Below, piece by piece: positions 1 through 9,386 of a DNA stretch of 64,000 nt; within the stretch, counting starts at the first letter, position 1, and every line of letters begins with the position of its first letter. The stretch comes from Nostoc sp. PCC 7524 (lineage in GTDB: Bacteria; Cyanobacteriota; Cyanobacteriia; Cyanobacteriales; Nostocaceae), in the NCBI RefSeq assembly GCF_000316645.1, contig NC_019684.1, positions 3,749,501-3,813,500 on the forward strand, in the 5' to 3' direction. The notes beneath the pieces are model-generated. The model was not told the origin of the DNA, did no database searches, and was given only the letters and a program-made list of their open reading frames with translations. The position numbers were made by a program, and so were the translations under genes.

Positions 1-2
1 GC

Positions 3-164
3 AAAGACATGTTGCAGATGCTTCTTGGACAAATAAACGAGAAAATTGATCACAAATTTAAAAGAAGCCTATTTTACACGCGGGAAATTCAGCGATTCTT
101 GCAGCGAACGACAGAATACCAGATTAGGGAATATGAGGAGCAGACTAGCAGCCCGAATGAGTAA
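3..164 (+). CDS. C-terminal end of an unidentified protein (5' partial)
   Basis: The only frame open from the left edge reads KDMLQMLLGQINEKIDHKFK and continues to a TAA at 162-164, 53 codons in all. It is charged and helix-prone, with several E/K/Q residues, and ends in NE. The start lies outside the window, and I do not recognise the family. It converges with the small zinc-ribbon gene four bases away. That the other two frames close early is the main support for coding. Confidence 0.45.
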   Translation, partial: KDMLQMLLGQINEKIDHKFKRSLFYTREIQRFLQRTTEYQIREYEEQTSSPNE

Positions 165-168
165 TTAA

Positions 169-357
169 CTATTTACCCCAGTGAAACCCACACTTAAAGC
201 ATTCAAACTGATTTTCACGGCAACCATACTCAACCTCTAGTGAATGGCAACGAGGGCAACCTTTAGCGATGATTGCTAGTATTTCTGATAAATCCTGATT
301 TTTATTGCTGTCCATACCAGTTTTTTTTTGGTACAGCTTAACTTGCTGGGGATTCAC
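169..357 (-). CDS. small zinc-ribbon-like protein
   Basis: A 62-residue protein with two cysteine pairs, CPRC and CFKC, about 20 residues apart, ending in a FHWGK tail. This spacing is typical of a small zinc ribbon that could bind nucleic acid or serve as a protein module. The start chosen is a GTG at 355-357 preceded by AAGGAG a few bases upstream. An internal ATG at 313-315 would give a 48-residue protein keeping both cysteine pairs. Function unknown; no operon partner is evident. Confidence 0.5.
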   Translation of the reverse strand: MNPQQVKLYQKKTGMDSNKNQDLSEILAIIAKGCPRCHSLEVEYGCRENQFECFKCGFHWGK

Positions 358-410
358 TCTACTCCTTCGGGGAATTCAAAATTCAAAAATCGTCATTAGT
401 TATTAGTCAT

Positions 411-469
411 TCTCCCCCATCTCCCTCATCTCCCCCATCTCCCCTACTCCCCTACTCCCCACTCCCTAG
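411..469. repeat. heptameric STRR tract (CCCCTACT / CTCCCCCAT type)
   Basis: Near-tandem units of CTCCCCCAT, CTCCCTCAT and CCCCTACT lie at the 3' end of the next gene leftward and run into its last codons, so the repeat encodes the C-terminal residues and the stop. Confidence 0.75.
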
Positions 470-770
470 CCTCATAATACCGACACCCCTGACAAGGTCC
501 ACTGGGGTTGATAGCACAACGGAGATAGCCGGAACGAGCATTAAATTTGCAACTGATGTCACCAATGAGGAAGCCTACCCCTTCTAGATAATAGCGATCG
601 CCTTCTATGGGTCTGAGATTTTGCCTTATTCTGACTCTGGAGGCATTTATGGCTGCTTGTCTTAACCTTGAACGTGTCCGTAAGCGGGTTTTACGGATCA
701 CCCACAGAGAAAACAGGGACGGTAAGAAACCGATGGTAATTACCAAAAGTGTCTTGAACACGGAAAACAT
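444..770 (-). CDS. DUF6464-like cyanobacterial membrane-anchored protein
   Basis: 108 residues. One N-terminal hydrophobic helix (about residues 5-24) is followed by an Arg-rich stretch and a conserved core with GDRYYLEGVGFLIGDISC, NARSGYLRCAINP and CQGCRYYE. The three-cysteine pattern in the core suggests metal binding or disulfides. From memory this matches the cyanobacterial DUF6464 family, whose function is unknown. The last residues (AREWGVGE) and the stop codon are encoded by a GGGGAGTA-type heptamer tract, so the native C-terminus has probably been replaced by read-through into repeat DNA. The ATG at 768-770 leads directly into the membrane helix. Confidence 0.6.
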   Translation of the reverse strand: MFSVFKTLLVITIGFLPSLFSLWVIRKTRLRTRSRLRQAAINASRVRIRQNLRPIEGDRYYLEGVGFLIGDISCKFNARSGYLRCAINPSGPCQGCRYYEAREWGVGE

Positions 771-864
771 TACAACTGCTACCTACCCCAGCATAACTGC
801 TACAGCCTTCTTAGATAAAGCCTAGTCAGAAACCTCCCTTTGGGTGGCTACGTGCGTAGGTAGT

Positions 865-2958
865 TCAGATAACTGGTAATGAGGGCGATAAGTGTAAAAG
901 ATTTGTCACCACAGCAATCAATTTATGAGGATCAACGGGTTTAGATAGATGTTGCTGAAATCCTGCTTGAATAGCTTGTAGACGGTCTTCCTCAAGGGAA
1001 TATGCTGTTAAGGCGATCGCCGGAATATTTTTGCTTCCCTGTTGTGCTTCTAAAGAGCGCAATTGCCGGATGAAGCTATAACCATCTGCTTCGGACATCC
1101 CAATATCACTAATGAGGAGATCCGGTTGTGATTGGGCAATCAGTGCTATTGCGGTATCAGCTGAGGCTGCAACATTCACATTTGCTCCGTATTCCTCAAA
1201 CAAGAAGGCCAGAAAATTACGGGTATCGGTTTCATCATCGACAATTAGCACTTTTAACCCTTCCAAGGGTGTGGAATGATTGCCAGAATCCAATGATTTT
1301 TCCTGGTTGATGTCTGTAGTATTCATGTTGCTATACATCAGTGGGAGACGCACAGTAAAGGTTGCCCCTGTTCCTTCTCCTTGACTATCTGCTGTGATTG
1401 TACCGCCGTGCAACTCTACTAAATGTCTGACGATCGCCAATCCTAATCCTAAGCCATTGTGCGATCGCGTTGTGGTGCTGTCTGCTTGTCGGAAACGTTC
1501 AAATACTTTGGGGAGAAAGTCGGGATCAATACCAATTCCTGTATCGATGACTTGGATTTGAGCGTAAACAGACGATGTAGGAATATTCGGGGGAATACCA
1601 AGGGCAGATGCTTGATGTTCTTGGGCAACTTGATGTTCCTGGTGTACAGCCTCTAATCTCATTTCTACCTTCCCACCTTTGGGCGTGAATTTAATCGCAT
1701 TGGTGAGGAGATTCCAGACAATTTGTTGCAACCGAGCCGGATCACCACAAACTGAACCCAGGGTAGCATCAAGGGCAGTATATAGTTGAATTCCTTTGCT
1801 ATCTGCCAGGGGACGCACTATATCTAAGGCAGTTTCTATGACTGTGATCGGATTAACAGCGCAGAGATTGAGGCGGAGTTGACCCCGGATAATCCGCGAG
1901 ACATCCAAAATATCTTCAATCAGTTGCCCCTGTGAATTGGCATTGCGTTCGATGGCTTCCAAGGCGCGAGCTGTGGCTTTTTCGTCTAATTTTTTGGCAC
2001 GGAGAATTCTCGACCAGCCCAGCATAGCTGTTAAGGGTGTGCGGAGTTCGTGGGAAAGCACCGCCAAAAACTCATCTTTCATCCGATTTGCCGCTTCTGC
2101 TTCTTGTCTGGCGGTTTGTTCACGAATGACTTGAGCGCGAATTTCTTCTGCTTGTTTACGATCAGTGATGTCTTCTATCGTGCCAACATAACCCAGTAAT
2201 TCACCTTGATTAGACAGCATTGGTGAGGAATGTACCCGCACCCACCGCAGACTATCATTGGTTGTTAGAAACCTAAATTCTGCTGAGTATTCGCCACCTT
2301 GGTCAATAAACTCAGACCAACTAGCGATCGCCCGTTCTCTATCTTCGGGATGAACTGATTCTAACCATCTGGTTTGTAGACTTTCAGCCGCACTCAAACC
2401 ACAAATGGCTTGATAACGGGGATTGGTATATTTACATTGTCCTTGATTATCGGTTTCAAAAATTCCCACAGGTGAGCAGGTACTTAGGGAACGGAAACGC
2501 TCTTCACTTTGCCTCAGTTCCGCATTAATGGCCGTGAGTTGAGCCGCTTGACGCTGGACGGCTTGGGTTTTCTTAAACAATTCCACAAATACTGTCACTT
2601 TGGAAGTGAGAATATTCGGGTCTATGGGTTTGAGGAGATAATCCACTGCCCCTAAAGCATAGCCCTTAAATAGCATTTGGTCGCTGGTACTAAAGGCCGT
2701 TAAAAAGATAATGGGAGTCTGACGCGATCGCCCCCGATTGCGAATTAGGGTGGCAGTTTCAAAACCATCCATCCCTGGCATTTGCACATCCAACAGAATG
2801 ACTGCAAAATCTTGATGCAACAGACACCGCAAAGCCTCCTCTCCAGAAGTGGCTCTGACTAGATTTGCGCCCAGCCGCTCCAGAATCGCCTCCAGTGCCA
2901 GCAAATTTTCCAACTTATCATCCACTAGGAGGATGTTGACTTTGGGTTCCAGCTGCAT
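865..2958 (-). CDS. hybrid histidine kinase, REC-PAS-HisKA-HATPase-REC
   Basis: 697 residues, no membrane segment, so cytoplasmic. An N-terminal receiver (about 8-125; phosphoacceptor Asp in VILLDVQMPG) is followed by a short coiled coil, a PAS domain (about 155-270) and a HisKA helix with LSHELRTP around residue 300. The HATPase has N, G1 (DTGIGI) and GLGLGLAIV boxes, and a second receiver (about 575-690; Asp in LLISDIGM) closes the protein. The first receiver suggests that the kinase takes input from another kinase, most likely the 1209-residue protein at the other end of the cluster. The ATG is four bases after the cheB stop, so translation is probably coupled. Output partner unknown. Confidence 0.9.
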   Translation of the reverse strand: MQLEPKVNILLVDDKLENLLALEAILERLGANLVRATSGEEALRCLLHQDFAVILLDVQMPGMDGFETATLIRNRGRSRQTPIIFLTAFSTSDQMLFKGYALGAVDYLLKPIDPNILTSKVTVFVELFKKTQAVQRQAAQLTAINAELRQSEERFRSLSTCSPVGIFETDNQGQCKYTNPRYQAICGLSAAESLQTRWLESVHPEDRERAIASWSEFIDQGGEYSAEFRFLTTNDSLRWVRVHSSPMLSNQGELLGYVGTIEDITDRKQAEEIRAQVIREQTARQEAEAANRMKDEFLAVLSHELRTPLTAMLGWSRILRAKKLDEKATARALEAIERNANSQGQLIEDILDVSRIIRGQLRLNLCAVNPITVIETALDIVRPLADSKGIQLYTALDATLGSVCGDPARLQQIVWNLLTNAIKFTPKGGKVEMRLEAVHQEHQVAQEHQASALGIPPNIPTSSVYAQIQVIDTGIGIDPDFLPKVFERFRQADSTTTRSHNGLGLGLAIVRHLVELHGGTITADSQGEGTGATFTVRLPLMYSNMNTTDINQEKSLDSGNHSTPLEGLKVLIVDDETDTRNFLAFLFEEYGANVNVAASADTAIALIAQSQPDLLISDIGMSEADGYSFIRQLRSLEAQQGSKNIPAIALTAYSLEEDRLQAIQAGFQQHLSKPVDPHKLIAVVTNLLHLSPSLPVI

Positions 2959-2962
2959 GAGT

Positions 2963-3535
2963 TCAGTTCTCTATAGAATGACAAAGTTTTACCAGTAAAG
3001 GAGAAATTTCTAAAACTGACACAACCCAGTCTACGGCAACCGCAGAAATTGCTGCTGTTGGCATAATGGCACTTTCAGCAGTAGTTGGCTCTTGTACGAT
3101 AGTAATACCTCCCCGTGCTTTGACTGCTTTGAGTCCTTGCTTACCATCTTGATTTGCTCCTGTTAATATTAAACCAATGACTTGTTGTCCATAGACATCA
3201 GCTGCTGATTCAAATAACACATCTATTGATGGTCTGGCATAGGAAACAGGCTGATCGGTAGAAAGAGCAAAATGACCAGGTTCAACGAGTAAATGATAAT
3301 CTGCTGGTGCTATATATACCTGTCCTGGGAGGATTTCTTCTTTATCTTCCACTTCTTGAATTGGTAAAGCACTATATTCTTGTAACAGTGCTATCAAAGT
3401 ATCATCAGAATCTTTATGACGATGTTGGACGATCGCCATCGGCACTAAAAAATCAGCAGGTAAATTGCCTAAAATTTTTTGCAGCGCCCATAAACCTCCT
3501 AAAGAAGTACCAATAACTACTATTTTAAAGGACAC
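2963..3535 (-). CDS. cheB: CheB-type protein-glutamate methylesterase, receiver-less
   Basis: 190 residues covering only the catalytic CheB domain; the usual N-terminal receiver is absent. The triad is visible: Ser11 in GTSLGG, His38 in IVQHRH and Asp130 in LTGANQDG, followed by the family-typical IVQEPTTAESAIMP. It should remove methyl groups from glutamates, or deamidate glutamines, on a signalling protein. It starts with GTG overlapping the cheR stop by one base (TAGTG), so the two are translationally coupled. With no receiver, its activity cannot be set by its own phosphorylation; control may come through binding the neighbouring kinases. Stand-alone CheB domains are known in kinase-associated CheB/CheR pairs. 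Confidence 0.88.
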   Translation of the reverse strand: MSFKIVVIGTSLGGLWALQKILGNLPADFLVPMAIVQHRHKDSDDTLIALLQEYSALPIQEVEDKEEILPGQVYIAPADYHLLVEPGHFALSTDQPVSYARPSIDVLFESAADVYGQQVIGLILTGANQDGKQGLKAVKARGGITIVQEPTTAESAIMPTAAISAVAVDWVVSVLEISPLLVKLCHSIEN

Positions 3536-4365
3536 TAATTGAGCCTCCGGTAGAGCTTTTCACCCTTGGCTATCTCCTCATAAGATTTTTCATAAGGAGT
3601 AAATCTGAGGGACTCTTGCTTACCTAAACCCAGGATACCAAAGTTACATAAACTGTTATGAAACAGTGTATGTACTCGCTGTTGTAGTAATTGATTGAAG
3701 TAGATTAAAACGTTACGACAAAAAATCACATTAAACTCATTAAAAGAACTATCAGTGGCTAGATTATGTTGAGCAAAAATCACATTTTCTCGTAACGAAG
3801 TCCGAAAAATTGCATGATCATAAGCTGCGGTGTAGTATTCCGAAAAAGAACGTTTCCCACCTGCTCTTAAGTAAAGCTGAGTATAATCCTGCATCAGTTT
3901 TAAAGGAAAAATTCCACTTTTGGCATTTTGTAAAACTTTTTCGTTGGTATCTGTAGCATATATCCGACAACGGTGATACAGGCCTTCTTCCTGTAGTAAG
4001 ATTGACATCGAGTAAACCTCTTCTCCCGTGGAACAGCCAGCGTGCCAAATGCGAATAAAAGGATAAGTTCGCAGTATTGGTACAACTTGCTTTCTCAAGG
4101 CAAGATAAAAGCTAGGATCACGGAACATAGATGTCACATTCACCGTGAGACTCAACAAAAACCTCTCCAAGTAGGAGCGATCGTGTAATAACTTTTCTTG
4201 TAACCCAGAAATATGCTCTAAACCTTCCACACGCATAAAACTATGAATGCGCCGTTTCAGGGAAGAGAGAGCATAATTGCGAAAGTCATAACCGTAGTAT
4301 TGGTACAACCCTTCCAATAACAACTGGATTTCAATATCCTCTAAGCTGGGTTTGGGCAGGATCAT
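3535..4365 (-). CDS. cheR: CheR-type protein-glutamate O-methyltransferase
   Basis: 276 residues. The N-terminal helical CheR domain is followed by NVTSMFRD (family consensus NETxFFR) near residue 76, the SAM-binding loop HAGCSTGEE at about 108-116, and FCRNVLIYF. It transfers methyl groups from SAM to glutamate side chains. No methyl-accepting chemotaxis protein is encoded in the window, so the natural candidate substrate is one of the two kinases of the same cluster. The gene lies 101 bp downstream of the large kinase, across a repeat tract, and overlaps cheB by one base. Confidence 0.88.
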   Translation of the reverse strand: MILPKPSLEDIEIQLLLEGLYQYYGYDFRNYALSSLKRRIHSFMRVEGLEHISGLQEKLLHDRSYLERFLLSLTVNVTSMFRDPSFYLALRKQVVPILRTYPFIRIWHAGCSTGEEVYSMSILLQEEGLYHRCRIYATDTNEKVLQNAKSGIFPLKLMQDYTQLYLRAGGKRSFSEYYTAAYDHAIFRTSLRENVIFAQHNLATDSSFNEFNVIFCRNVLIYFNQLLQQRVHTLFHNSLCNFGILGLGKQESLRFTPYEKSYEEIAKGEKLYRRLN

Positions 4366-4466
4366 AGTGGGGAGTGGGGAGTGGGGAGCAGGGGGAGATG
4401 GGGGAGCAGGGGGAGCAGGGGGAGCAGAGGAGAATAACTATGTGCCTATTGCCTATTGCCTATTGC
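4366..4466. repeat. two heptamer tracts between kinase and cheR
   Basis: GGGGAGT/GGGGAGC/GGGGGAG units (about 4368-4432) are followed by four TGCCTAT units (about 4442-4470). Read on the minus strand the second tract is AATAGGC, and its first copy forms the TAG stop of the upstream kinase gene. Confidence 0.8.
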
Positions 4467-7400
4467 CTATCGATACAACCACACCCTTAGTAATGACAGC
4501 AATTGCTCTGTGTCTACGGGTTTGGTGATGTAATCAGATGCACCGGCTTCGATGCACTTTTCGCGATCGCCTGGCATGGCTTTGGCTGTTAAAGCAATAA
4601 TGGGTAGTGTCCGAAACTTTGATTGCTGGCGGATATAACGTGTAGCTTCGTAGCCATCCATTTCTGGCATCATCACGTCCATTAATACGGCATCAATGTC
4701 AGAATTGTCTTGTAGTGTTTCAATACCGTCTCTACCATTTTCAGCAAATAATACTTCCATTTGATAGCTTTCTAAAAAGCTGGTGAGCGCAAAAATATTT
4801 CGTAAGTCATCATCAATGATTAAAATTTTGCGATTAGCTAGTATGGGATCGGTTTGGTGTAGTTGCTCTAGTATCTGGCGTTGTTGTTGGGGTAAAGTTG
4901 CCTGTACCCGATGCAAAAATAGGGCGGTTTCATCTAACAACCGTTCTGGCGATCGCACATTTTTGACAATAATTGATTCTGCTAGTCTTCTGAGTTGGGT
5001 TTCTTCTTGGCGGCTGATTTCTTTGCCTGTGTAGACAATGATTGGTAGTTTCACAAGCTGAGGATCTTGCTTGATTTGTTCAATTAGTTCTAAACCTGTC
5101 ATATCCGGCAAACCCAAATCCAAAACAACACAATCAAAGTGCTGCGATCGTAAAATCTCTAATGCGGCTGTTCCCGTATCCACGGCTGTACTCTGCACGT
5201 CACTGTTACCAATGAGTGCAATAATACTTTGCGCTTGTACGTGATCGTCTTCGATTACTAAGAGATGTTTCACTTTACGCTCAATAAAGCTTTTTGTCTC
5301 CGTCAATATTTGATTAATGACTTTTGGTGAGATGGGTTTTTGTAAGTAAGTGATTGCTCCTAGTTGCAAAGCTCGTTGTTTTCTCTCATCCACAGACAGT
5401 ATATGCACAGGGATGTGTCGAGTTCTCGAATCATGCTTTAAACGATCTAGTAATGTCCACCCATCCATGTCTGGCAAATGAATATCTAAAGTTATAGCAT
5501 CAGGCTGATACTGTTGTGCTAAGGCTAAACCTTGTTTACTTCCTAAAGCCACAATTACTTTAAAACCCTGTTGCTGTGCCATTTCTAGTAAGATGCGGGC
5601 AAATTTATCGTCATCCTCAATAATCAGTAAAACTTGCTCCCCTGGTTGAATTGTTTGGCGATCATCGATAATTTCATTAACGGCATTAGTGGGAAGTAAA
5701 TTACCGATAGGGGCTGCTAATAAGTTTTCTTGACAGCTAGTTGGCGGTGATGAATAGACAATTTTTGCTGCGGTATTTGATGGCTGAGTTGCTGTTGTTT
5801 TAGCTCCTGAATATGTCTGAGGTAAGTAGAGAGTAAAGGTACTTCCCTTTTCTGGTTGACTGACAAGTTCTAGGCTACCACCCAACATTTGTGCTAGTTC
5901 GCGGCTAATTGACAAGCCTAAACCCGTTCCTCCATACTTACGGCTGGTTGTACCGTCTGCTTGTTGGAAGGCTTCAAAAATAATCTGCTGTTTATCTGTT
6001 GGAATGCCAATACCTGTATCTCTAACAGCAAAAGCAATCATTGGATTGCTGTTTTGATCATGGGCATTTAGTGGGGCTTGATTAATATTTAAAGTTACAC
6101 CCCCTTGCTCAGTAAATTTAAAAGCATTTGCCAACAGATTTTTCAAAATTTGTTGCAAGCGTTTGCCATCATTCACAATGAATGGGGGTAAATTCTCGTC
6201 TAGTTCAATAGCAAAACTTAATCCTTTATTCTGGGCAAATTGCCGGAAATTCTGTTCTATATAATTATGTAACTCTATAAAATTTATTTGATCTAACTCT
6301 ATCGATAGAGTTCCCGATTCAATTTTTGCTAGGTCTAGAATATCATTGATTAATTCTAGTAAATCATTACCTGCTGAATAGATTGTCTGGCTGTACTCGA
6401 TCTGCTTGGTAGTTAAATTACCTCCAGAGTTATCTGCCAATAACTTGGCTAAAATCAACAAGCTATTAAGTGGTGTGCGTAACTCATGGGACATATTGGC
6501 AAGAAATTCTGACTTGTATTTGGAAGATAAAGCTAATTGCCCTGCTTTTTCCTCTAAAGATTGCCTAGCTTGCTCAAGCTCCTGATTTTTATGAGCAACT
6601 TCTCGATTTTGTACTTCTAATAATTCGGCTTTCTCTTCAAGCTCTTCATTGAGTTGCTGTAATTCTTCATTAGATTGTTGTAACTCCTCTTGCTGCTGTT
6701 TCAGGAGTAATTCTGATGTTTCTAGCTCATGTGTTTGCTGTTCTAAGAGTTGATTGCTTTCTTTAAGTTCATCTGCTAAAGCTACAGATTCTGCCAATAA
6801 TTGCTGAGTTTGTAAGTTAGCAGCAATACCATTTAAAAATACACCCAGAATTTCACTAAACTGTTCTAGAAATGTCAATTGCAACTCACTAAACTGATGG
6901 AAAGAGGTAAGTTCTATCACAGCCATGATGCGATTTTCAAATAATATGGGGAATACAATAATGTTGAGAGGTAAAGCTTCCCCTAATCCAGAATTGATGG
7001 GTATGTAATTACTAGGAACATCTGTTACTATAATTCTCTGTTGTTCTAAGGCACACTGTCCTACTAATCCTTCCCCTAAATGCAGCTGGTTAGCTTGCTT
7101 TCGGCGCTCATTGCCAGCATAGCTACTCGTTAATTTCAGTACAGGCTCTTGATTGATTTCATCCATTAAGTAAAATACGCTTTGTTGTGCGCCCACCAAT
7201 GGCGTGAGTTTTGATAAAATCAACCGAGATACACTTTCGAGGTTACGCTGTCCTTGGAGAATTTGGGTAAATTCAGCTAAGTTGGACTTGAGCCAATTTT
7301 GCCCTTCGTTTTTTTGCGTTGTAATTCGCAGATTAGACACCATTTGGTTAAAGGTGCGTGTTAGGACACCAATTTCATCTAGGCGATCGCTGTTTGGTAA

Positions 7401-8096
7401 ACTAACTGCTAAATCTCCACTAGCCATTTTTTCGGCTGCATCTGAAATTCCTTTGAGTGGTGTTGAGATATGTCTGGTAAGAAAGTATCCGATCACAGCC
7501 AAGATAACAGATAGCAAAGGAATACTGTAAATAATGCTAGCGATCGTTCTATTAGCAGCTGCTTGAGCTAAAATGGTTTGTTGCTCTAGTCGCCTCAATT
7601 CCTCAGATTTCATTTCCCGGCTCAGGTTCCTGATTTGCTCCATCAGTTCCCTACCTCTATCAGTTAGCATGGCTTTTTGAGCTACTGCAAAACCCTGCTG
7701 CTGCCGTAAATTAATCACCTCTTTTAAGATAGTTCTTCTCTCATCAATCAATGGTAGTAACTTCTCTAGCAACAGCTTTTGATTAGGATTATCTACCGTT
7801 AATTTTTGCAGTTCTGTGATTTTGTTATCTAACACTCTGATAGCAGCTAAATAAGGCTCCAGATAGCGTGGCTCTCCGGTAATGATGTAGCCCCTTTGTC
7901 CAGTCTCAGCTTCAGTTAATTGCACACTGACGGATTCTAACTGGCTGATTACCTGATATGTACGTTTTTCATTATCTGAAGTTGTTATTAATTCTTTGGT
8001 ACTTTTGTAAGCAATGAATCCTATTGTACTCAGAATCACTATACTTAAGGCAAAACCTGCTCCAATTTTAGAGCCAATTTTTAATCGATTTAACAT
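4467..8096 (-). CDS. CHASE3-HAMP-GAF hybrid histidine kinase with three receivers
   Basis: 1209 residues. TM1 (about 11-29), CHASE3 sensor (about 35-170), TM2 (about 182-205), HAMP (about 207-258), GAF (about 275-420), then a roughly 95-residue coiled coil rich in Glu and Gln, HisKA with MSHELRTP (about 535), HATPase (DTGIGI, GGTGLGLSI) and three receivers with Asp in TLDIHLPD, VLDLGLPD and LMDVMMPE. The CHASE3 domain faces the periplasm. The coiled coil, with its QQSNEELQQLNEELEE-like pattern, is where a CheR/CheB substrate site could lie (inference). It is the first gene of the leftward cluster kinase-cheR-cheB-kinase. The stop codon comes from an AATAGGC repeat unit. Confidence 0.92.
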   Translation of the reverse strand: MLNRLKIGSKIGAGFALSIVILSTIGFIAYKSTKELITTSDNEKRTYQVISQLESVSVQLTEAETGQRGYIITGEPRYLEPYLAAIRVLDNKITELQKLTVDNPNQKLLLEKLLPLIDERRTILKEVINLRQQQGFAVAQKAMLTDRGRELMEQIRNLSREMKSEELRRLEQQTILAQAAANRTIASIIYSIPLLSVILAVIGYFLTRHISTPLKGISDAAEKMASGDLAVSLPNSDRLDEIGVLTRTFNQMVSNLRITTQKNEGQNWLKSNLAEFTQILQGQRNLESVSRLILSKLTPLVGAQQSVFYLMDEINQEPVLKLTSSYAGNERRKQANQLHLGEGLVGQCALEQQRIIVTDVPSNYIPINSGLGEALPLNIIVFPILFENRIMAVIELTSFHQFSELQLTFLEQFSEILGVFLNGIAANLQTQQLLAESVALADELKESNQLLEQQTHELETSELLLKQQQEELQQSNEELQQLNEELEEKAELLEVQNREVAHKNQELEQARQSLEEKAGQLALSSKYKSEFLANMSHELRTPLNSLLILAKLLADNSGGNLTTKQIEYSQTIYSAGNDLLELINDILDLAKIESGTLSIELDQINFIELHNYIEQNFRQFAQNKGLSFAIELDENLPPFIVNDGKRLQQILKNLLANAFKFTEQGGVTLNINQAPLNAHDQNSNPMIAFAVRDTGIGIPTDKQQIIFEAFQQADGTTSRKYGGTGLGLSISRELAQMLGGSLELVSQPEKGSTFTLYLPQTYSGAKTTATQPSNTAAKIVYSSPPTSCQENLLAAPIGNLLPTNAVNEIIDDRQTIQPGEQVLLIIEDDDKFARILLEMAQQQGFKVIVALGSKQGLALAQQYQPDAITLDIHLPDMDGWTLLDRLKHDSRTRHIPVHILSVDERKQRALQLGAITYLQKPISPKVINQILTETKSFIERKVKHLLVIEDDHVQAQSIIALIGNSDVQSTAVDTGTAALEILRSQHFDCVVLDLGLPDMTGLELIEQIKQDPQLVKLPIIVYTGKEISRQEETQLRRLAESIIVKNVRSPERLLDETALFLHRVQATLPQQQRQILEQLHQTDPILANRKILIIDDDLRNIFALTSFLESYQMEVLFAENGRDGIETLQDNSDIDAVLMDVMMPEMDGYEATRYIRQQSKFRTLPIIALTAKAMPGDREKCIEAGASDYITKPVDTEQLLSLLRVWLYR

Positions 8097-8681
8097 TATT
8101 ACTAGGGGTTTAAAGTTATGCTAATTTTGAGAATGCTTGAATCTTTTGACAAACTTCTAGTGGTAGATTAAGTAATTCTATTTATTCCTATTCTAGGATA
8201 ATGAAGTTGTTTATTAAGTATGGGGTTATGCGACGAAGTAAGTAATTATTCTTGTTTAATTACTATATTATCAGTAAATATATTCATGTTTTTATTTATT
8301 CTTGTTTAAAAGTTAAATATATGACATTTTTTCTAAAAAGTACATAAAGATAGATAATTCCAATATTTTACTGCCAATAATTTTCTAATTGCGTTTTACT
8401 TTAAATATTTATCAATGAAGTTTTTGATATTTGTCTTTCGCTTACAAGTATCATAAAGCGCCTATTTTAAATCTGACATTTAATTTCTAAAATCTCTTTA
8501 ATTAATCAATTTTAAATTTAATTGCAAGTATCATTTAAACTTTGCACTCCTGGTAGCTATTTACAGCTACAGTATTAAATACTACAATATTTGATGTAAG
8601 CGATAAAATTTTTTTGCGAAAAGCTAGAAAAAGCAACATATTCAGCAAAATAGTCTCTAAGTATAAAATTTTAATGTAGTT
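8097..8681. promoter_or_regulatory. AT-rich divergent intergenic region
   Basis: 585 bp without a convincing ORF, between the divergent CHASE3 kinase and CAP-domain genes; it must hold both promoters. Two palindromes lie side by side: GTAGCT-6 nt-AGCTAC at 8553-8570 and AGTATTAAATACT at 8571-8583, about 100 bp before the CAP start. They could form an operator. Neither has the GTA-N8-TAC spacing of NtcA. Confidence 0.45.
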
Positions 8682-9386
8682 ATGCAACGCTCAAAATTTT
8701 ACGTATTCATAGCTAGTAGTATCGTTACTATTTTTGCCTCTCCTTTGGTAATATCTCATGTTACTGTCGCACAAACTCCTTTAGAAGTAGTTGCAACAGA
8801 CACTCCAACTTTGTTAGCACAAGCAAATTACCTTTCACCTTTAGAACAACAGGTGATTCAAGAAATGAACAAAGTCAGGATAAACCCCAAAACATACATT
8901 CCCATCATAGAAAATTATCGAAAACGCTTTCAAGGCAACCGAGTAAAACTTTCCAGTAATTCCTATCTCATCACACAAGAAGGGATTAAAGCTGTTGATG
9001 AAGCGATCGCTTTTCTGAAATCAGCCCGTCCTGTAGGAACATTAAAAATATCCAAGGGGATGTCTTGGGGTGCTAGAGATCATATCAAAGATCAGGGAAC
9101 AAAAGGTTTAACTGGCCATAATGGTAGCGATGGTAGCAACCCCTCCACTCGCATCAACCGTTACGGTAAATGGCAAAAAACTGTTGGCGAAAACATCAGT
9201 TATGGCCCCAACACCGCCCAAGATATTGTTATGCAATTAATTATTGATGATGGTGTGCCATCACGCGGTCATCGCACCAATATTTTTAACCCAGCATTTC
9301 AAATTGCTGGTGTTGCCTATGGTAGTCACAAGGTTTATAGAACAATATGTGTGATTACCTATGCTGGTGGGTATCAAGAAAAATAG
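8682..9386 (+). CDS. secreted CAP-domain (SCP/PR1-like) protein
   Basis: 234 residues with a signal peptide (about residues 1-30; hydrophobic core [16 protein letters not shown], likely cleavage near VAQ). The CAP domain follows, with conserved His in LTGHNGSDG, Glu in GENISYG, and GHRTNIFNP plus VITYAGGY near the end. CAP proteins are extracytoplasmic; bacterial members have been linked to envelope functions, and the substrate here is unknown. A paralogue lies 152 bp downstream in the same direction. The TAG stop is formed by the first unit of an AATAGGC repeat tract. Confidence 0.85.
   Translation: MQRSKFYVFIASSIVTIFASPLVISHVTVAQTPLEVVATDTPTLLAQANYLSPLEQQVIQEMNKVRINPKTYIPIIENYRKRFQGNRVKLSSNSYLITQEGIKAVDEAIAFLKSARPVGTLKISKGMSWGARDHIKDQGTKGLTGHNGSDGSNPSTRINRYGKWQKTVGENISYGPNTAQDIVMQLIIDDGVPSRGHRTNIFNPAFQIAGVAYGSHKVYRTICVITYAGGYQEK

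Noticed and set aside
2963..3535. cheB as a truncated pseudogene
   Set aside because: The receiver is missing, but the catalytic domain with Ser, His and Asp is complete and the gene is coupled to cheR, so it is a genuine single-domain form.
8553..8583. NtcA-binding site
   Set aside because: GTA and TAC triplets are present, but not at eight-base spacing.
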